Shown: positions 45,662-55,729, counted from the stretch's first letter. The stretch is 64,000 nucleotides of DNA from Levilactobacillus huananensis (GCF_003946145.1 NZ_RHOC01000001.1:310001-374000), one strand, 5' to 3'. Numbers and translations are program-made. Notes: generated from the sequence alone by a model not told the origin.

Positions 45662-47005
45662 TTAGCGACCGTGCAAACCAGATCGAGAGGAATCGTGGGA
45701 AGTCAGATGTTGAAGTTGCCCCCGAAATTCGGGTTCGAAACGTTCCTGTTCCGGACGAAAAGCCGCCAATTGTGCCTGGCGAGCCACCGTCGAGTCCACC
45801 CGTTCCCCGTGCTCACCAAGATCAAGTCCCGTCTCTTCTTCGGCAACGCTAACACGCATCGAGCAAACCTGGCGAAGACTCCAAACTAAGAGACTGACAC
45901 CGGCAGCTACTAACACAATCGTAACCACCGTCGCGCCAACCTGAATCCCCAGCAAGCGACCGCCACCACCATACAGGAGTCCATTGGTCGTGACCACCGG
46001 ATTGACAGACTTCGTGGCAAAGACACCCACTAGTACGCTACCAACAATGCCGCTCACCCCGTGACAACCGAAGGCATCCAGCGCATCGTCAATTCCCAAA
46101 TGTGGCTTGATCCAGGTCACAAAGGCGTAGCTGGTCAAGGTGGCAATGGCTCCGATAGCCACAGCTCCCATGATCGTCACGTATCCAGCTCCGGGCGTAA
46201 TCCCCACCAGCCCACACAGGGTCCCGGTACAGACACCCACCAACGTTGGCTTCCCATGACGCCAGATGTCGAGTCCCATCCAGACCACCATTGCGGTGGC
46301 CGTGGCTACGGTACTGGTCAACGCAGCCTGTAAGGCAATATCATTGACTGCCAGCGCACTCCCAGCATTGAAACCATACCAACCAATCCACAGAATTGCG
46401 GTCCCCAGTAGCACCCAGGGTAAATTATAGTGAGGATTGCCGGTGTTGCTCTTCAGCCGAGGTCCCAGCCAAACTGACAATACCAAGGCGGTGACCCCGG
46501 CATTAATGTGGACCACCGTCCCACCGGCAAAATCCAAAACACCCCAACGTGCTAGCCAACCAGCTGGACTCCACACTAAGTGAACTAATGGGTAGTACAG
46601 GAGTAGTGACCAGCCGACCAGAAAGAGTAAAAGAAATTTAAATCGAATTCGACCAACCACGGCCCCAACGAATAAGGCCGGGGTAATAATGGCAAACATC
46701 ATTTGAAATAAGGCGTACGCCCCTACGGGAATCTGGCCCGTCGTCAACGTTGACACCCGTACGCCATGAAAGAAGGCTTCTCGCAGATTCCCAATAATCC
46801 CGGCAAAGTCACCCGAGAAACTTAACGAATACCCCACAAATACCCAGAGGAGAATGGCCATTCCCGTCATGATAAACACCGACAGCAGAGTATTAACCAC
46901 GTTTTTCTCCGAAACCAATCCCCCGTAAAAGAATGCCAAACCAGGAGTCATGAATAAAACCAAGATACTTGCCACTAACACAAATGCTGTGTTGGCTAAA
47001 TTCAT
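45662..47005 (-). CDS. amt: Ammonium transporter
   Basis: A 447 aa Amt/Mep channel with eleven helices. Signatures include TPGLAFFYGGLVSEKNVVN, the DFAGGTVVHINAGVTALVLS segment with the pore His, and FGCHGVSGIVGSVLVG with the second His. I choose ATG 47005 (GAGGG nine bases before) over 47023. The long C-terminal tail is cytoplasmic. No glnK/PII gene is adjacent, so the usual block by PII may be missing or provided from elsewhere. Confidence 0.95.
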   Translation of the reverse strand: MNLANTAFVLVASILVLFMTPGLAFFYGGLVSEKNVVNTLLSVFIMTGMAILLWVFVGYSLSFSGDFAGIIGNLREAFFHGVRVSTLTTGQIPVGAYALFQMMFAIITPALFVGAVVGRIRFKFLLLFLVGWSLLLYYPLVHLVWSPAGWLARWGVLDFAGGTVVHINAGVTALVLSVWLGPRLKSNTGNPHYNLPWVLLGTAILWIGWYGFNAGSALAVNDIALQAALTSTVATATAMVVWMGLDIWRHGKPTLVGVCTGTLCGLVGITPGAGYVTIMGAVAIGAIATLTSYAFVTWIKPHLGIDDALDAFGCHGVSGIVGSVLVGVFATKSVNPVVTTNGLLYGGGGRLLGIQVGATVVTIVLVAAGVSLLVWSLRQVCSMRVSVAEEETGLDLGEHGERVDSTVARQAQLAAFRPEQERFEPEFRGQLQHLTSHDSSRSGLHGR

Positions 47006-47160
47006 TTGCGTCGCCCTCTTCATCTTTTAATGTTATAAATCCTAACACTAAGCACTAAATATGTCGATGGCTGATTAGTATATTCGTAAATTGACCTTTT
47101 GGAGCCCGTATTCTTACTGTTGATCACTTTTGGCGTTATATTTTCTGACATTTTGATCAT

Positions 47161-47194
47161 AAAAAAAGAGTTTCGGCAACGTTACCGAAACTCT
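47161..47194 (-). terminator. Rho-independent terminator after the HIT gene
   Basis: AGAGTTTCGG pairs with CCGAAACTCT; on the minus strand seven T residues follow. Confidence 0.92.
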
Positions 47195-47201
47195 CATGTC
47201 T

Positions 47202-47582
47202 TTATTTTAGAAATCGTTTTACGGCTGCGGGAATGAGTTTCCGAACCCCACCACGGGGATCGGGCACATCACCCGTATACCGTGGAATCAAATGAACATG
47301 GGCATGCATCACCGTTTGACCAGCCGCCGCCCCAACATTAATCCCAATGTTATAACCAGCTGGCTGATAGGTTTGGTCCAATAAGACCTTTCCCTCAGCC
47401 AATAGGGCATCCATGGCCTGCTTGGTTGGCCCAGGAATATCAAAATAGGTGGCATAATGTTGCTTAGGAACGATCAATAGATGTCCCTTGCGCACCGGAT
47501 GAAGGTCCCAAAAGGCCTTCGCCAGATCATTTTCCAGAACAATCTCGTTCTTCTGACAGAAAATGCAATCCGCCTTAATCAC
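47202..47582 (-). CDS. HIT family nucleotide hydrolase
   Basis: A 126 aa histidine-triad protein with HAHVHLIPRY (catalytic His triad) near residue 95 and CIFC at the N-terminus. HIT proteins hydrolyse AMP-linked or dinucleoside substrates. Start GTG 47582 follows AAGGAG located in the end of the methyltransferase gene, five bases away. The pair is a likely operon. Confidence 0.93.
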   Translation of the reverse strand: MIKADCIFCQKNEIVLENDLAKAFWDLHPVRKGHLLIVPKQHYATYFDIPGPTKQAMDALLAEGKVLLDQTYQPAGYNIGINVGAAAGQTVMHAHVHLIPRYTGDVPDPRGGVRKLIPAAVKRFLK

Positions 47583-47587
47583 GTTAC

Positions 47588-48733
47588 CTACTCCTTTGAC
47601 CGTCGTGGTTGCCGTTGTGCCCAGAACTGGAAGTAATCCGTCCGGAGGGCCCCGTTATAGAGTTTCCGCGTCTTCGTGGCTTTCTTACCATAGAAGTGTT
47701 CGAATTCCAGATCGGCTGTCAGCACATAGGTTGACCAGTCCGTCATTGGCCGGAAAACCTCACCCATTTGCTTGTAAAGCTCCCGTACGCTGGCCTGATC
47801 ACTCAACCGTTCCCCGTAAGGTGGGTTGGCAACGATAACCCCGTGTTTGAGTTCGGTTTCAAAGTCTTGAACCGCTAATTGACGGAAAGTGATGTCTTGT
47901 GACAGCCCAGCCTCTTGCGCGTTCTTTTTAGCGATAGCGACCATATTCTCATCAATATCACTTCCAAAAATCTGTAAGGGGGTGTCATAGTCGGCCTTGG
48001 CATCGGCCTCGTCACGAACTTGGTCACTCAGTTCTTGCGGCACCCAGTCCCAACTCTCACAGGTGAAATCCCGATTGAAACCAGGAGCCAAGTTACGGCC
48101 GATCAGCGCTGCCTCAATTGGAATGGTTCCGGACCCACAGACAGGATCCCAGAATGGCATATCCTTATGCCAGCTAGTCAAAGCAATCAATGCCGCCGCC
48201 ATATTTTCCTTGATAGGCGCGCCACCTTTGCCAACCCGATAGCCTCGTTTAAAGAGACTCGGACCTGTTGTATCAAGGGTTAGCATCACGTGATCCTTAT
48301 CAATCATCACTTCCAAAGGATACGTCGCACCCGTTTCAGGCATTCGCGTCCGCCGGTGATAGACAGCGGCTAGCTTGGTCGCCACGGCCTTCTTCACAAT
48401 TGCTTGCGCGTCAGGCACACTATGTAGCTGAGACTTCTTGGAGCGGCCTTCAACGGGGAAAGCTGCATCCATGGGCAGCAATTCATCCCAAGCGACGGCC
48501 TTGGTGGCTTCGAATAACTCGTCAAATGTCACGGCATCGAATTCAGCCACGATGATCCGAACACGGTCAGCCGTTCTGAGCCAGAGATTCGTTCGTAAGA
48601 TATCTTCGATCGTTCCATCAAAGCGAACCCGACCATTTTCGACTTGGGTCTCATAACCCATATCTCGTAATTCCCGTCCAGCGATGGCTTCGATACCACT
48701 CGCAGTGGCGGCATATAAATGAAATTTTTTCAT
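47588..48733 (-). CDS. THUMP-domain 23S rRNA N2-guanine methyltransferase (YpsC/RlmL type)
   Basis: A 381 aa SAM-dependent RNA methyltransferase. The THUMP domain covers about 50-160. The methyltransferase domain has DPVCGSGTIPIEAAL for SAM, FGSDIDENMVAIA, and the target-base motif IVANPPYGERL. ATG 48733 follows AAGGAGG. It lies next to rnpB, the conserved ypsC-rnpB-gpsB order known from Bacillus. The modified base is inferred from RlmL homologues. Confidence 0.92.
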   Translation of the reverse strand: MKKFHLYAATASGIEAIAGRELRDMGYETQVENGRVRFDGTIEDILRTNLWLRTADRVRIIVAEFDAVTFDELFEATKAVAWDELLPMDAAFPVEGRSKKSQLHSVPDAQAIVKKAVATKLAAVYHRRTRMPETGATYPLEVMIDKDHVMLTLDTTGPSLFKRGYRVGKGGAPIKENMAAALIALTSWHKDMPFWDPVCGSGTIPIEAALIGRNLAPGFNRDFTCESWDWVPQELSDQVRDEADAKADYDTPLQIFGSDIDENMVAIAKKNAQEAGLSQDITFRQLAVQDFETELKHGVIVANPPYGERLSDQASVRELYKQMGEVFRPMTDWSTYVLTADLEFEHFYGKKATKTRKLYNGALRTDYFQFWAQRQPRRSKE

Positions 48734-48862
48734 AACATCCTCCTTGTTTCTGACGCAACGGTACAACGCTTTAAATTAGCGAACGCTGTCGATCGCTACC
48801 GCGACAAATCGACTTTACCCTCAGTGTACCACCGAAGACCTTTCGCCCCATAAATTAGCTAT

Positions 48863-48889
48863 AAAAAAAGGTGGGAGCAAGCTCCCACC
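48863..48889 (-). terminator. Rho-independent terminator of rnpB
   Basis: GGTGGGAGC-TT-GCTCCCACC followed by TTTTTTT on the minus strand, directly after the RNA's 3' end. Confidence 0.93.
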
Positions 48890-48898
48890 GACCTGACA

Positions 48899-49295
48899 TG
48901 GTGTAAATCCCTGTAAGCCATGTTTTGTACCACCCAACCGTTTCAGGCAAACGATTGACTGGCAGTAATCATCTATCTCGAGAGTTTCCTCTCCCCCCAC
49001 ATTTCGTTCATTTCCATATGTGAAGCGCCCCTACCAAAAGTTTGGGTTGCCCGCTCGAGGGGTTTACCGCGTTCCACCGCCTAGGTTTCCCTGGACGTAT
49101 CGTCACTGTGGCACTTTTCAGGGATACTCAAGCATAGCCGAAGCCTTAGCCATTTTTTCCCGCCGTAACGTTATTGCTAACGTTCCCCGGCTTATTTTTT
49201 CACCGAGCACGAACACTACAGACATCTCAGTCTGTGCGAGCATGGACTTTCCTCAGCCGACATAAGCCGACCGCGATTACTCAGGATTTACACCA
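48899..49295 (-). ncRNA. rnpB: RNase P RNA, type B
   Basis: The catalytic RNA of ribonuclease P, which trims tRNA 5' leaders with protein RnpA. The universally conserved block GAGGAAAGTCCATGCTCGCA is present, followed by CTGAGATG and TAGTGTTCGTGCTCGGTGAA. Later come GTGCCACAGTGACG, GGAACGCGGTAAACCCCTCGAG and, near the 3' end, AAAACATGGCTTACAG. The closing P1 helix is TGGTGTAAATCC with GGATTTACACCA. The ends given are those of P1; the length of about 400 bases is normal for the Bacillus-type fold. Confidence 0.96.
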
Positions 49296-49307
49296 GTCTT
49301 TATAATT

Positions 49308-49661
49308 CTACAAACGATGTGACTCGTTTGGATCATTATCTAATTGTGAACCGAAAACGTGACGTTCCAAATTGGATAAACGTTTGAGAATATCCATATT
49401 AGTCACACTGGACGTCGGTTGGCTGGTTGTCGAAGCTTGTGGTTGACTAACGCCAACTTGCACTTGCTTCGTTAATTCATCAACCTTCGCTAACAACCGT
49501 TCGTTTTCATCTTGCAGGCGTTGATTTTCCTTAACAAAGGTGTCGTAGTCCTTGATCACGTTGTCTAAGAAAGTATCAACGTCATCTGGATCATAGCCAC
49601 GCATCTTTTGTCGAAATTGCTTTTGCAAAATTTCTTTTGGAGTGAACTTAATGTTTTCCAT
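49308..49661 (-). CDS. gpsB: Cell-cycle protein GpsB
   Basis: A 117 aa cytosolic membrane-associated coiled-coil protein that links penicillin-binding proteins to division sites. The DivIVA-like N-domain reads [28 protein letters not shown] (residues about 6-33), with a coiled coil to about 70. A flexible Gln/Ser/Thr linker follows and the C-terminal helical trimer motif [14 protein letters not shown] ends it. It lies just upstream of rnpB on the same strand and near ponA, its known partner class. Confidence 0.95.
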   Translation of the reverse strand: MENIKFTPKEILQKQFRQKMRGYDPDDVDTFLDNVIKDYDTFVKENQRLQDENERLLAKVDELTKQVQVGVSQPQASTTSQPTSSVTNMDILKRLSNLERHVFGSQLDNDPNESHRL

Positions 49662-49716
49662 CGATTATTTACACCTCGTTGTCATATCAAACCGGCAATA
49701 TTAATAATACCAGTTT

Positions 49717-50286
49717 TCATTCAAATTGGGAACCATTATTTAAATTTTCTTGATATTCGTTGGCACTTTCTTGTAGCCATTCCATATCAACCATCGTCAG
49801 GGGATAAGTATGTTGCTCCTGGAACTGTTCAATCGCTCGGTAATCATACTTAGGTTTGCCTTCAACCTCTAAATCATAAACCATCACGGCTTCATCTGTA
49901 TGGGTCAACATAAATTCTTGATAGTTTCTTAACTGTTGGGGGCTATGATAAGGTTGCGCACTGACTGGTTCATGGAAGTCCGTTCGACTCATGAGACTAG
50001 CTAGTTGGGCCTGATTGGCCTCGTTCCAGTTGTTGCCGAACTCCGCAAACGGCGTCATCATCGCAATTTTGAGTTCCGGATAGTCCTCTTTCAGGGTCAG
50101 AGCCACCTCGATGACCCACTGTTCTACCCCGAGTTGACCACCGGTAATCAACCAGTCGGTGCCATTTTCAATTTTACTAATAAGAACCTTCTTTAAGGCA
50201 TCCTTTAAGACCAGAAGTTTCTTGTCCTCGGTACCAAAGACGCCGAGTTCATAGCTTCGATAACCCGTCACCCACAGTCGACTCAC
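49717..50286 (-). CDS. ypsA: DUF1273/YpsA family SLOG protein
   Basis: A 189 aa Rossmann-like protein of the YpsA group, related to SLOG nucleotide-binding proteins and reported to affect division in Bacillus. The start region LWVTGYRSYELG, GTDWLITGGQLGVEQW and MMTPFAEFGNNWNE are typical. GTG 50286 follows GGGGG at eight bases, better than the TTG before it. The neighbour gpsB fits a division link. Confidence 0.92.
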   Translation of the reverse strand: MSRLWVTGYRSYELGVFGTEDKKLLVLKDALKKVLISKIENGTDWLITGGQLGVEQWVIEVALTLKEDYPELKIAMMTPFAEFGNNWNEANQAQLASLMSRTDFHEPVSAQPYHSPQQLRNYQEFMLTHTDEAVMVYDLEVEGKPKYDYRAIEQFQEQHTYPLTMVDMEWLQESANEYQENLNNGSQFE

Positions 50287-50477
50287 CAAAATTCCCCCTT
50301 TGTTCTTCCTATAGTTTAGCGAAGATTTTCGGTGGGAGCAATGAAAAGACGTTAAATTATTGGAAAAGTCTGACGTCCAATCTGCTTGGGAGTTTTTATT
50401 TCTGCCCTACCTTGGTATAATGTCAATAACTGGGCCACAAATGCGAGCCAGCTTTCGACAAGGAGTGTGAGGAGTCG

Positions 50478-51095
50478 ATGACTATTCGGTATCCCAATGG
50501 GAATGCCTATCAAACACCAGTGACACCGTCGGGGCCCAAGTTTCCCAGTTCCTATACTAACTATGGGAAACGGGGCATGACGCTAGAAGAAGAGCTCAAC
50601 CAGAGTAACACGTATTATGAGACCCGTGGTTTGGCGGTGGTTCACAAGAAACCTACCCCAATTCAAATCGTCAAGGTCGATTATCCGAAACGCAGTGCAG
50701 CAGTCATTAGGGAAGCCTATTTCAGTACCGCGTCCACGACCGATTACAACGGGGTCTATCGGGGCCACTACCTCGACTTCGACGCGAAGGAAACCAAGAA
50801 TAAGTCCTCCTTCCCGTTGAAAAACTTTCATCAACACCAGATCGATCACATGCGGGCTTGTACGGCCCAGGGTGGCATTTGTTTTGCTATTATTAAGTTT
50901 GTCAGTCGCCATGAAACCTACCTGTACCGTGCTGAAGACCTCTTCACCTTCTGGGATCAACAAATTCAAGGCGGCCGTAAGTCCGTCCCCTATACGGACA
51001 TCGCCGCCAAGGGAATCCTTTTACCTGCGCAATTGCAGTTGCCGGTTCCCTATCTCAAAGCCGTGGATCAGCTGCTTAGCAGCGAACACGTTTAA
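50478..51095 (+). CDS. recU: Holliday junction resolvase RecU
   Basis: A 205 aa endonuclease that cleaves four-way junctions in recombination repair. The signature GKRGMTLEEELNQSN region and catalytic core DYNGVYRGHYLDFDAKETKN (Asp, Glu, Lys) are intact, with FFPLKNFHQHQ-like helix. Divergent from ypsA; 18 bases before ponA, the classic recU-ponA operon. Confidence 0.97.
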   Translation: MTIRYPNGNAYQTPVTPSGPKFPSSYTNYGKRGMTLEEELNQSNTYYETRGLAVVHKKPTPIQIVKVDYPKRSAAVIREAYFSTASTTDYNGVYRGHYLDFDAKETKNKSSFPLKNFHQHQIDHMRACTAQGGICFAIIKFVSRHETYLYRAEDLFTFWDQQIQGGRKSVPYTDIAAKGILLPAQLQLPVPYLKAVDQLLSSEHV

Positions 51096-51113
51096 AACGC
51101 AAAGGAGATTAAC

Positions 51114-53390
51114 ATGTCTAGTAACAATTCTACCGGTGGTACGCGGATGAGTCGCCATAGCGCAACCACCCCCGGCCCCAAGCGACCACACAACGGTTGG
51201 CGTACCTTCCGCCGAGTGCTGTTCATTATCGTGGCAATCGGTGTTCTAGGAATCTTGGCTGGTGCCGGGCTTTTCTTCTTCTACGCCCAGAGCGCCCCGA
51301 AGATTACCCAATCCGCCCTTTCCAGTGACACCTCGACGCGAGTCTATGACGCTAACGGTAAGGTCATCTCACGATTGGGTGCCCAGAACCGAAACTATGT
51401 CAGGAATAATGGCATTCCCGAAACCTTAAAGCAAGCCGTAGTTTCCACTGAAGATCGGCGTTTCTACAAGAACAACGGGGTTGATCCCATCCGGATCGTC
51501 GGTGCTGCATTTGCCAACGTCACCGGATCGTCTCTGGGGATGCAAGGTGGGAGTACCTTAACCCAACAACTGGTTAAGCTGTCCGTCTTCTCGACAGCTG
51601 CTGCCGATCGAACCTTGAAGCGTAAGGCCCAAGAAGCCTGGCTGGCCCTCAAGGTCGATCACAACTACTCCAAGGATCAAATTCTAGAATACTACATTAA
51701 CAAGGTTTACATGGGTAACGGGGTCTATGGGATGCAAACGGCCGCTGAATACTATTATGGTAAAGATCTGAAAGACCTGGAATTACCACAGTTGGCCCTC
51801 CTTGCCGGGATGCCTCAAGCGCCGAACGACTATGACCCAACCACCTACCCACAGTATGCTGAAAAACGGCGTAATCTGGTGTTAGGCGCCATGGCCAAGA
51901 ACAATGCCATTACGTCCGCCCAAGCTGCGCAGGCCAAGGCGACCAACATTAAGACCGGTTTGGTTAAGACACACCATTCAACTACCACTGATGCCAAGAC
52001 CACTAAGGTCATCGACGCTTACTTAAAGCAAGTCTACGCCGAGCTCAAGGCTAAGGGTTACAACACCACTACTGGAGGTCTGAAGGTCTACACCAACCTC
52101 GACATGGGCGCCCAGAAGACACTTTACAATATCGTCAACTCAGGGAACTATGTCAACTTCCCTTCCAGTAAGTTCCAAGTAGGGTCCACCATTGTGAACC
52201 CCAATAATGGTCAAGTGGTTGCCATGATCGGTGGTCGAAAGACCGGAAACGTCACCTTCGGGTTAAACCGTGCCGTCCAAACGGACCGCTCCAGTGCTTC
52301 AACGGCCAAGCCTCTGATGGATTACGGGCCAGCCATTGAGCACCTCTATTATCCAACTTACGAACCCGTTAAGGATACAGCATTTACGTACCCAGGGACC
52401 GACAAGAGCCTCTATGATTGGGATAAACAATATCAGGGAACCATTACCATGCGTAAAGCCCTCTATGAATCTCGGAATATTCCAGCGGTTCGAACCTTAC
52501 AAAATGTCGGCATTTCTAAAGCCACTAAGTTCCTCGAAGGTTTAGGAATGACATTTGATAAGACATTGACCTTACAAAATGGGATTGGGTTGTACATTTC
52601 CTCCGAACAGGAAGCAGCTGCCTATGCGGCCTTCGCCAACGGCGGAACCTACTACAAACCTTATCTGGTCTCCAAGGTAGTTACTCAGGATGGTAAAAAA
52701 CACAACTATGCTTCTACCGGTAAACGTGCAATGAGCGCTGCTACGGCCTTCATGTTGACTGATATGATGAAGGATGTCATGACCAACGAGAATGGTTCTG
52801 GACGTTCAGCTGCCATCTCTGGGCTTTACCAAGCCGGTAAGACTGGGACCGACTCCTACCCTGACGATTATGCCGACAAGGTGCCCGATGGCGCCACGAT
52901 GGACTCCTGGTTCACGGGTTACACCAAGAACTACGCTGTTTCCGTCTGGACGGGTTACGATAAACAATTCCAGACCGGTCACTATGTCAGCGAGTCACAA
53001 ACCACAATTGCTCAAGAAATTTACAAATACGAAATGAGCTATCTTGCCGGTAAGAGCACCAATACCGATTGGACGGCCCCAAGTACCGTCACGCGCACCA
53101 CGCAAAACGGGAAAACAGAATACTACGTCACCGGCCATCCTGGTACTGTCACGGATACTACGGCAACCAGCCAATATGGGTCGACAAACAATACGAATTC
53201 CTCGGCCTACAGCAGTAACAACCAGGCGACGACCAGCTCCAGCACTTCCAAGACGGAATCTTCAACGACGGAATCCAGTACTAGTAAGGAATCCTCGAGC
53301 ACGGAACAAAAACCAAGTGGTAATGGCAATGACGATGAAAACAGTACCCAAACGTCATCCACAACTAACACCGACGACAACAAAAAGTAA
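51114..53390 (+). CDS. ponA: Class A penicillin-binding protein 1A
   Basis: A 758 aa bifunctional peptidoglycan synthase. A cytoplasmic tail and one membrane helix (about 35-60) precede the GT51 glycosyltransferase with STEDRRFYKNNGVD (catalytic Glu) and QGGSTLTQQLVK. The transpeptidase has the SxxK nucleophile motif STAK, and KTGT further on. A Ser/Thr/Asn-rich tail of about 80 residues ends the protein. It is co-transcribed with recU and closed by a strong terminator. Confidence 0.97.
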   Translation: MSSNNSTGGTRMSRHSATTPGPKRPHNGWRTFRRVLFIIVAIGVLGILAGAGLFFFYAQSAPKITQSALSSDTSTRVYDANGKVISRLGAQNRNYVRNNGIPETLKQAVVSTEDRRFYKNNGVDPIRIVGAAFANVTGSSLGMQGGSTLTQQLVKLSVFSTAAADRTLKRKAQEAWLALKVDHNYSKDQILEYYINKVYMGNGVYGMQTAAEYYYGKDLKDLELPQLALLAGMPQAPNDYDPTTYPQYAEKRRNLVLGAMAKNNAITSAQAAQAKATNIKTGLVKTHHSTTTDAKTTKVIDAYLKQVYAELKAKGYNTTTGGLKVYTNLDMGAQKTLYNIVNSGNYVNFPSSKFQVGSTIVNPNNGQVVAMIGGRKTGNVTFGLNRAVQTDRSSASTAKPLMDYGPAIEHLYYPTYEPVKDTAFTYPGTDKSLYDWDKQYQGTITMRKALYESRNIPAVRTLQNVGISKATKFLEGLGMTFDKTLTLQNGIGLYISSEQEAAAYAAFANGGTYYKPYLVSKVVTQDGKKHNYASTGKRAMSAATAFMLTDMMKDVMTNENGSGRSAAISGLYQAGKTGTDSYPDDYADKVPDGATMDSWFTGYTKNYAVSVWTGYDKQFQTGHYVSESQTTIAQEIYKYEMSYLAGKSTNTDWTAPSTVTRTTQNGKTEYYVTGHPGTVTDTTATSQYGSTNNTNSSAYSSNNQATTSSSTSKTESSTTESSTSKESSSTEQKPSGNGNDDENSTQTSSTTNTDDNKK

Positions 53391-53401
53391 CCCGGTCATC
53401 T

Positions 53402-53448
53402 AAAACCACCCCACCGCAACCATAAACGATTGCGGTGGGGTGGTTTTT
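53402..53448 (+). terminator. Rho-independent terminator after ponA
   Basis: ACCACCCCACCGCAA and TTGCGGTGGGGTGGT are perfect arms followed by TTTTT. Confidence 0.93.
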
Positions 53449-53568
53449 CTAATTTAGTCAAACTGCCAGGGACTCTCTAAACTTTAACTTGATTAAGCCC
53501 GGTAGCTTATCGTATATAGTTCTGTCAGGATTACCCCATTGACTTGTATGAAATGGCCTCACGGCCAA

Positions 53569-53615
53569 AGAATCCCCACCAATCGTCAATTTGCAACGAT
53601 TGGTGGGGATTCTTT
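53569..53615. terminator. Bidirectional terminator after dnaD
   Basis: AAGAATCCCCACCAATCGT and ACGATTGGTGGGGATTCTT are perfect 19-base arms around an 8-base loop. It closes the dinG-dnaD operon and faces ponA. Confidence 0.9.
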
Positions 53616-53625
53616 CTTTGTTTAT

Positions 53626-54330
53626 CTAATTATCTGTCAGCTTAAAGATTGGGACGTCAGGTACCTCACCACCAGGCGTCGTCAGTTTAGCACTTCGTCG
53701 TGGTTGTTGCCGTTCCTTGTCACGTTGGACTTGGATCGCCGTTGTGAGGTTTTTCTTTTCCCAATTTAATAAGATTCGGTCCATATACTTGAGGTTATAG
53801 ACTTGGTTGAGGACAGCTTCTTTCAAGGCGAGTTGGATTAACTCAGGCTTGTAGTGGTCGTCATCTAACCAGTGGTTGATACTTTCCATTTCCAAGGGTG
53901 AAAGTGGTCGACCAAATTCAGTTTCGATCTGACCAAACACGGTAGCACGATCGGTGGTTTCAGCCTGTTTAGTGGCCTTGGCCACCACCGTTTTCTCCTG
54001 AACTGATAGTTGGCTGAGCTTCTCCACCAACAGGCGAAAATCATAGGCATCCTGACTCTGCCCCTGGGATGTCGTGACACTCTCAATCGTCATCAGCTTA
54101 TTTTCAATCATCTCATGTAACACCTGATAGACACGTTGCTGGTTCCAACCCAGCTTCTTGGCAAGTTCATCGGCATCGGGCATCAGCACCCCTTGATCCA
54201 TCTTTCGTCGTAACTGGATGTAAACCAACAACTGATCCGTGGTCATTCCCACCGCCCGAAAATTGTCGAGGAGGTAGTTGGCCACACTGGTCTGACCATC
54301 TTGAATATAGCGGTGCATAAAATCATCCAT
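53626..54330 (-). CDS. dnaD: DNA replication initiation/restart protein DnaD
   Basis: A 234 aa protein with an N-terminal winged-helix domain (DQLLVYIQLRRKMDQG to about 110) and a C-terminal DnaB_2 domain ending PLSPLEMESINHWLDDDHYKPELIQ. DnaD recruits the replicative helicase at oriC or stalled forks in Firmicutes. It lies 103 bases after asnS on the same strand. The usual next gene nth is missing here. Confidence 0.95.
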   Translation of the reverse strand: MDDFMHRYIQDGQTSVANYLLDNFRAVGMTTDQLLVYIQLRRKMDQGVLMPDADELAKKLGWNQQRVYQVLHEMIENKLMTIESVTTSQGQSQDAYDFRLLVEKLSQLSVQEKTVVAKATKQAETTDRATVFGQIETEFGRPLSPLEMESINHWLDDDHYKPELIQLALKEAVLNQVYNLKYMDRILLNWEKKNLTTAIQVQRDKERQQPRRSAKLTTPGGEVPDVPIFKLTDN

Positions 54331-54433
54331 TTTTCATGACCCCCTGTCACTGACGCATTGCGACTCGCAAGTCGCCATATAAATGAAACGACCGAACGCC
54401 CAAAGGCAGTCCGGTCGTATGATCCGTTAATTT

Positions 54434-55729
54434 CTATGGGTAAATACGGTTCAACAACCGTGGGAATGGAATTGCCTCACGGACGTGTTCCTCACCCGTA
54501 ATCCAAGTCAGGAAGCGTTCGAGACCCATCCCGAAACCTGAGTGCGGCACAGATCCGTACTTCCGCAAGTCAAGGTACCAACTGTATTCCTCTGGATCGA
54601 GGCCAGCCTTCTTAACTTGCTCGAGTAACTTATCGTAGTCCACTTCACGTTCAGACCCACCGATGATTTCCCCGTAGCCTTCTGGGGCTAAGAGGTCAGC
54701 ACAGATGTAAACGTCATCACGAGTTGGGTGTGGCTTCATGTAGAATGGCTTGATAGCCTTAGGATAGTTCAACACGAAGACCGGCTTGTCAAAGTGATCC
54801 GCCAAGAAAGTTTCTTCCGGTGACCCGAAGTCAACACCCCAGTCCACGTCAAACCCGTTAGCTTTCAACAGCTCAATGGCTTCATCATAGCTGATACGTG
54901 GGTAAGGCAAGTGTGTATACTTCTTTAGAACTTCAACGTCACGATCCAAGGTTTTTAAGTCAGCGGCACAGTTGTCGATAACGTTTTGAACCAAGAAAGC
55001 CACGTATTGTTCTTGAACCTCAAGGCTTTGTTCTTGGTGCATGAAGGCCATTTCGGGTTCAATCATCCAGAATTCGATCAAATGACGCCGCGTTTTGGAC
55101 TTTTCAGCCCGGAACGTTGGGCCAAAGGTGAAGACCTTGTTGAAGGCCATGGCCCCGGCCTCGGCGTAGAGTTGACCAGATTGTGACAGGTAGGCATCAC
55201 GATCGAAGTATTCCGTGTGGAACAGGTCGGTCGTTCCTTCAGGCGCACTCCCAGTCAAGATTGGGGAATCGATCTTGGTGAAACCTTCCTTATTATAGAA
55301 TTCGTAAGTGGCTCGGATGACCTCGTTACGAATCCGCATCAAAGCATGTGGCTTGGATGAACGCAACCAAAGGTGACGATGGTCCATTAAAAAGTCAACC
55401 CCGTGTTCCTTAGGGGTAATTGGATAGTCTTCACTCTCACCAATAACTTCAATTGTTTCAACTTCGATTTCATAACCAAAGTGTGAACGGTCATCCTGGT
55501 GAATGATCCCTGTGACCCACATACTGGTTTCTTGACGGATTTCCTTCGCTAATTCAAAGGTTGCTTCGTCAACGGCTTTTTTGAGAACGACCCCTTGGAA
55601 AAAGGCGGTTCCGTCTCGTAATTGTAGGAAAGCAATCTTCCCACTGGAACGCTTATTGGTGAGCCAGACACCAATTTTTACTTTTTCATCGACGTGCTTG
55701 CTGGCATCAATAATGTTGATCTGTTCCAC
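54434..55729 (-). CDS. asnS: Asparaginyl-tRNA synthetase
   Basis: A 431 aa class IIb synthetase charging tRNA-Asn. The OB-fold anticodon-binding domain covers about 15-105. The catalytic domain has motif 2 [21 protein letters not shown] and motif 3 [14 protein letters not shown] start at GTG 55729: GGAGG lies 7 bases upstream of it, while ATG 55735 is only one base from that RBS. It sits in the dinG-ypmB-aspB-asnS-dnaD operon. Confidence 0.95.
   Translation of the reverse strand: MEQINIIDASKHVDEKVKIGVWLTNKRSSGKIAFLQLRDGTAFFQGVVLKKAVDEATFELAKEIRQETSMWVTGIIHQDDRSHFGYEIEVETIEVIGESEDYPITPKEHGVDFLMDHRHLWLRSSKPHALMRIRNEVIRATYEFYNKEGFTKIDSPILTGSAPEGTTDLFHTEYFDRDAYLSQSGQLYAEAGAMAFNKVFTFGPTFRAEKSKTRRHLIEFWMIEPEMAFMHQEQSLEVQEQYVAFLVQNVIDNCAADLKTLDRDVEVLKKYTHLPYPRISYDEAIELLKANGFDVDWGVDFGSPEETFLADHFDKPVFVLNYPKAIKPFYMKPHPTRDDVYICADLLAPEGYGEIIGGSEREVDYDKLLEQVKKAGLDPEEYSWYLDLRKYGSVPHSGFGMGLERFLTWITGEEHVREAIPFPRLLNRIYP

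Noticed and set aside
48899-49295. Small frames within the rnpB region (such as 49020-49265)
   Set aside because: The sequence is RNase P RNA with its conserved blocks and terminal helix; the frames are chance.
53044-53403. 119-codon frame overlapping the end of ponA
   Set aside because: Produced by the Ser/Thr/Asn-rich tail of PBP1A read in another frame.
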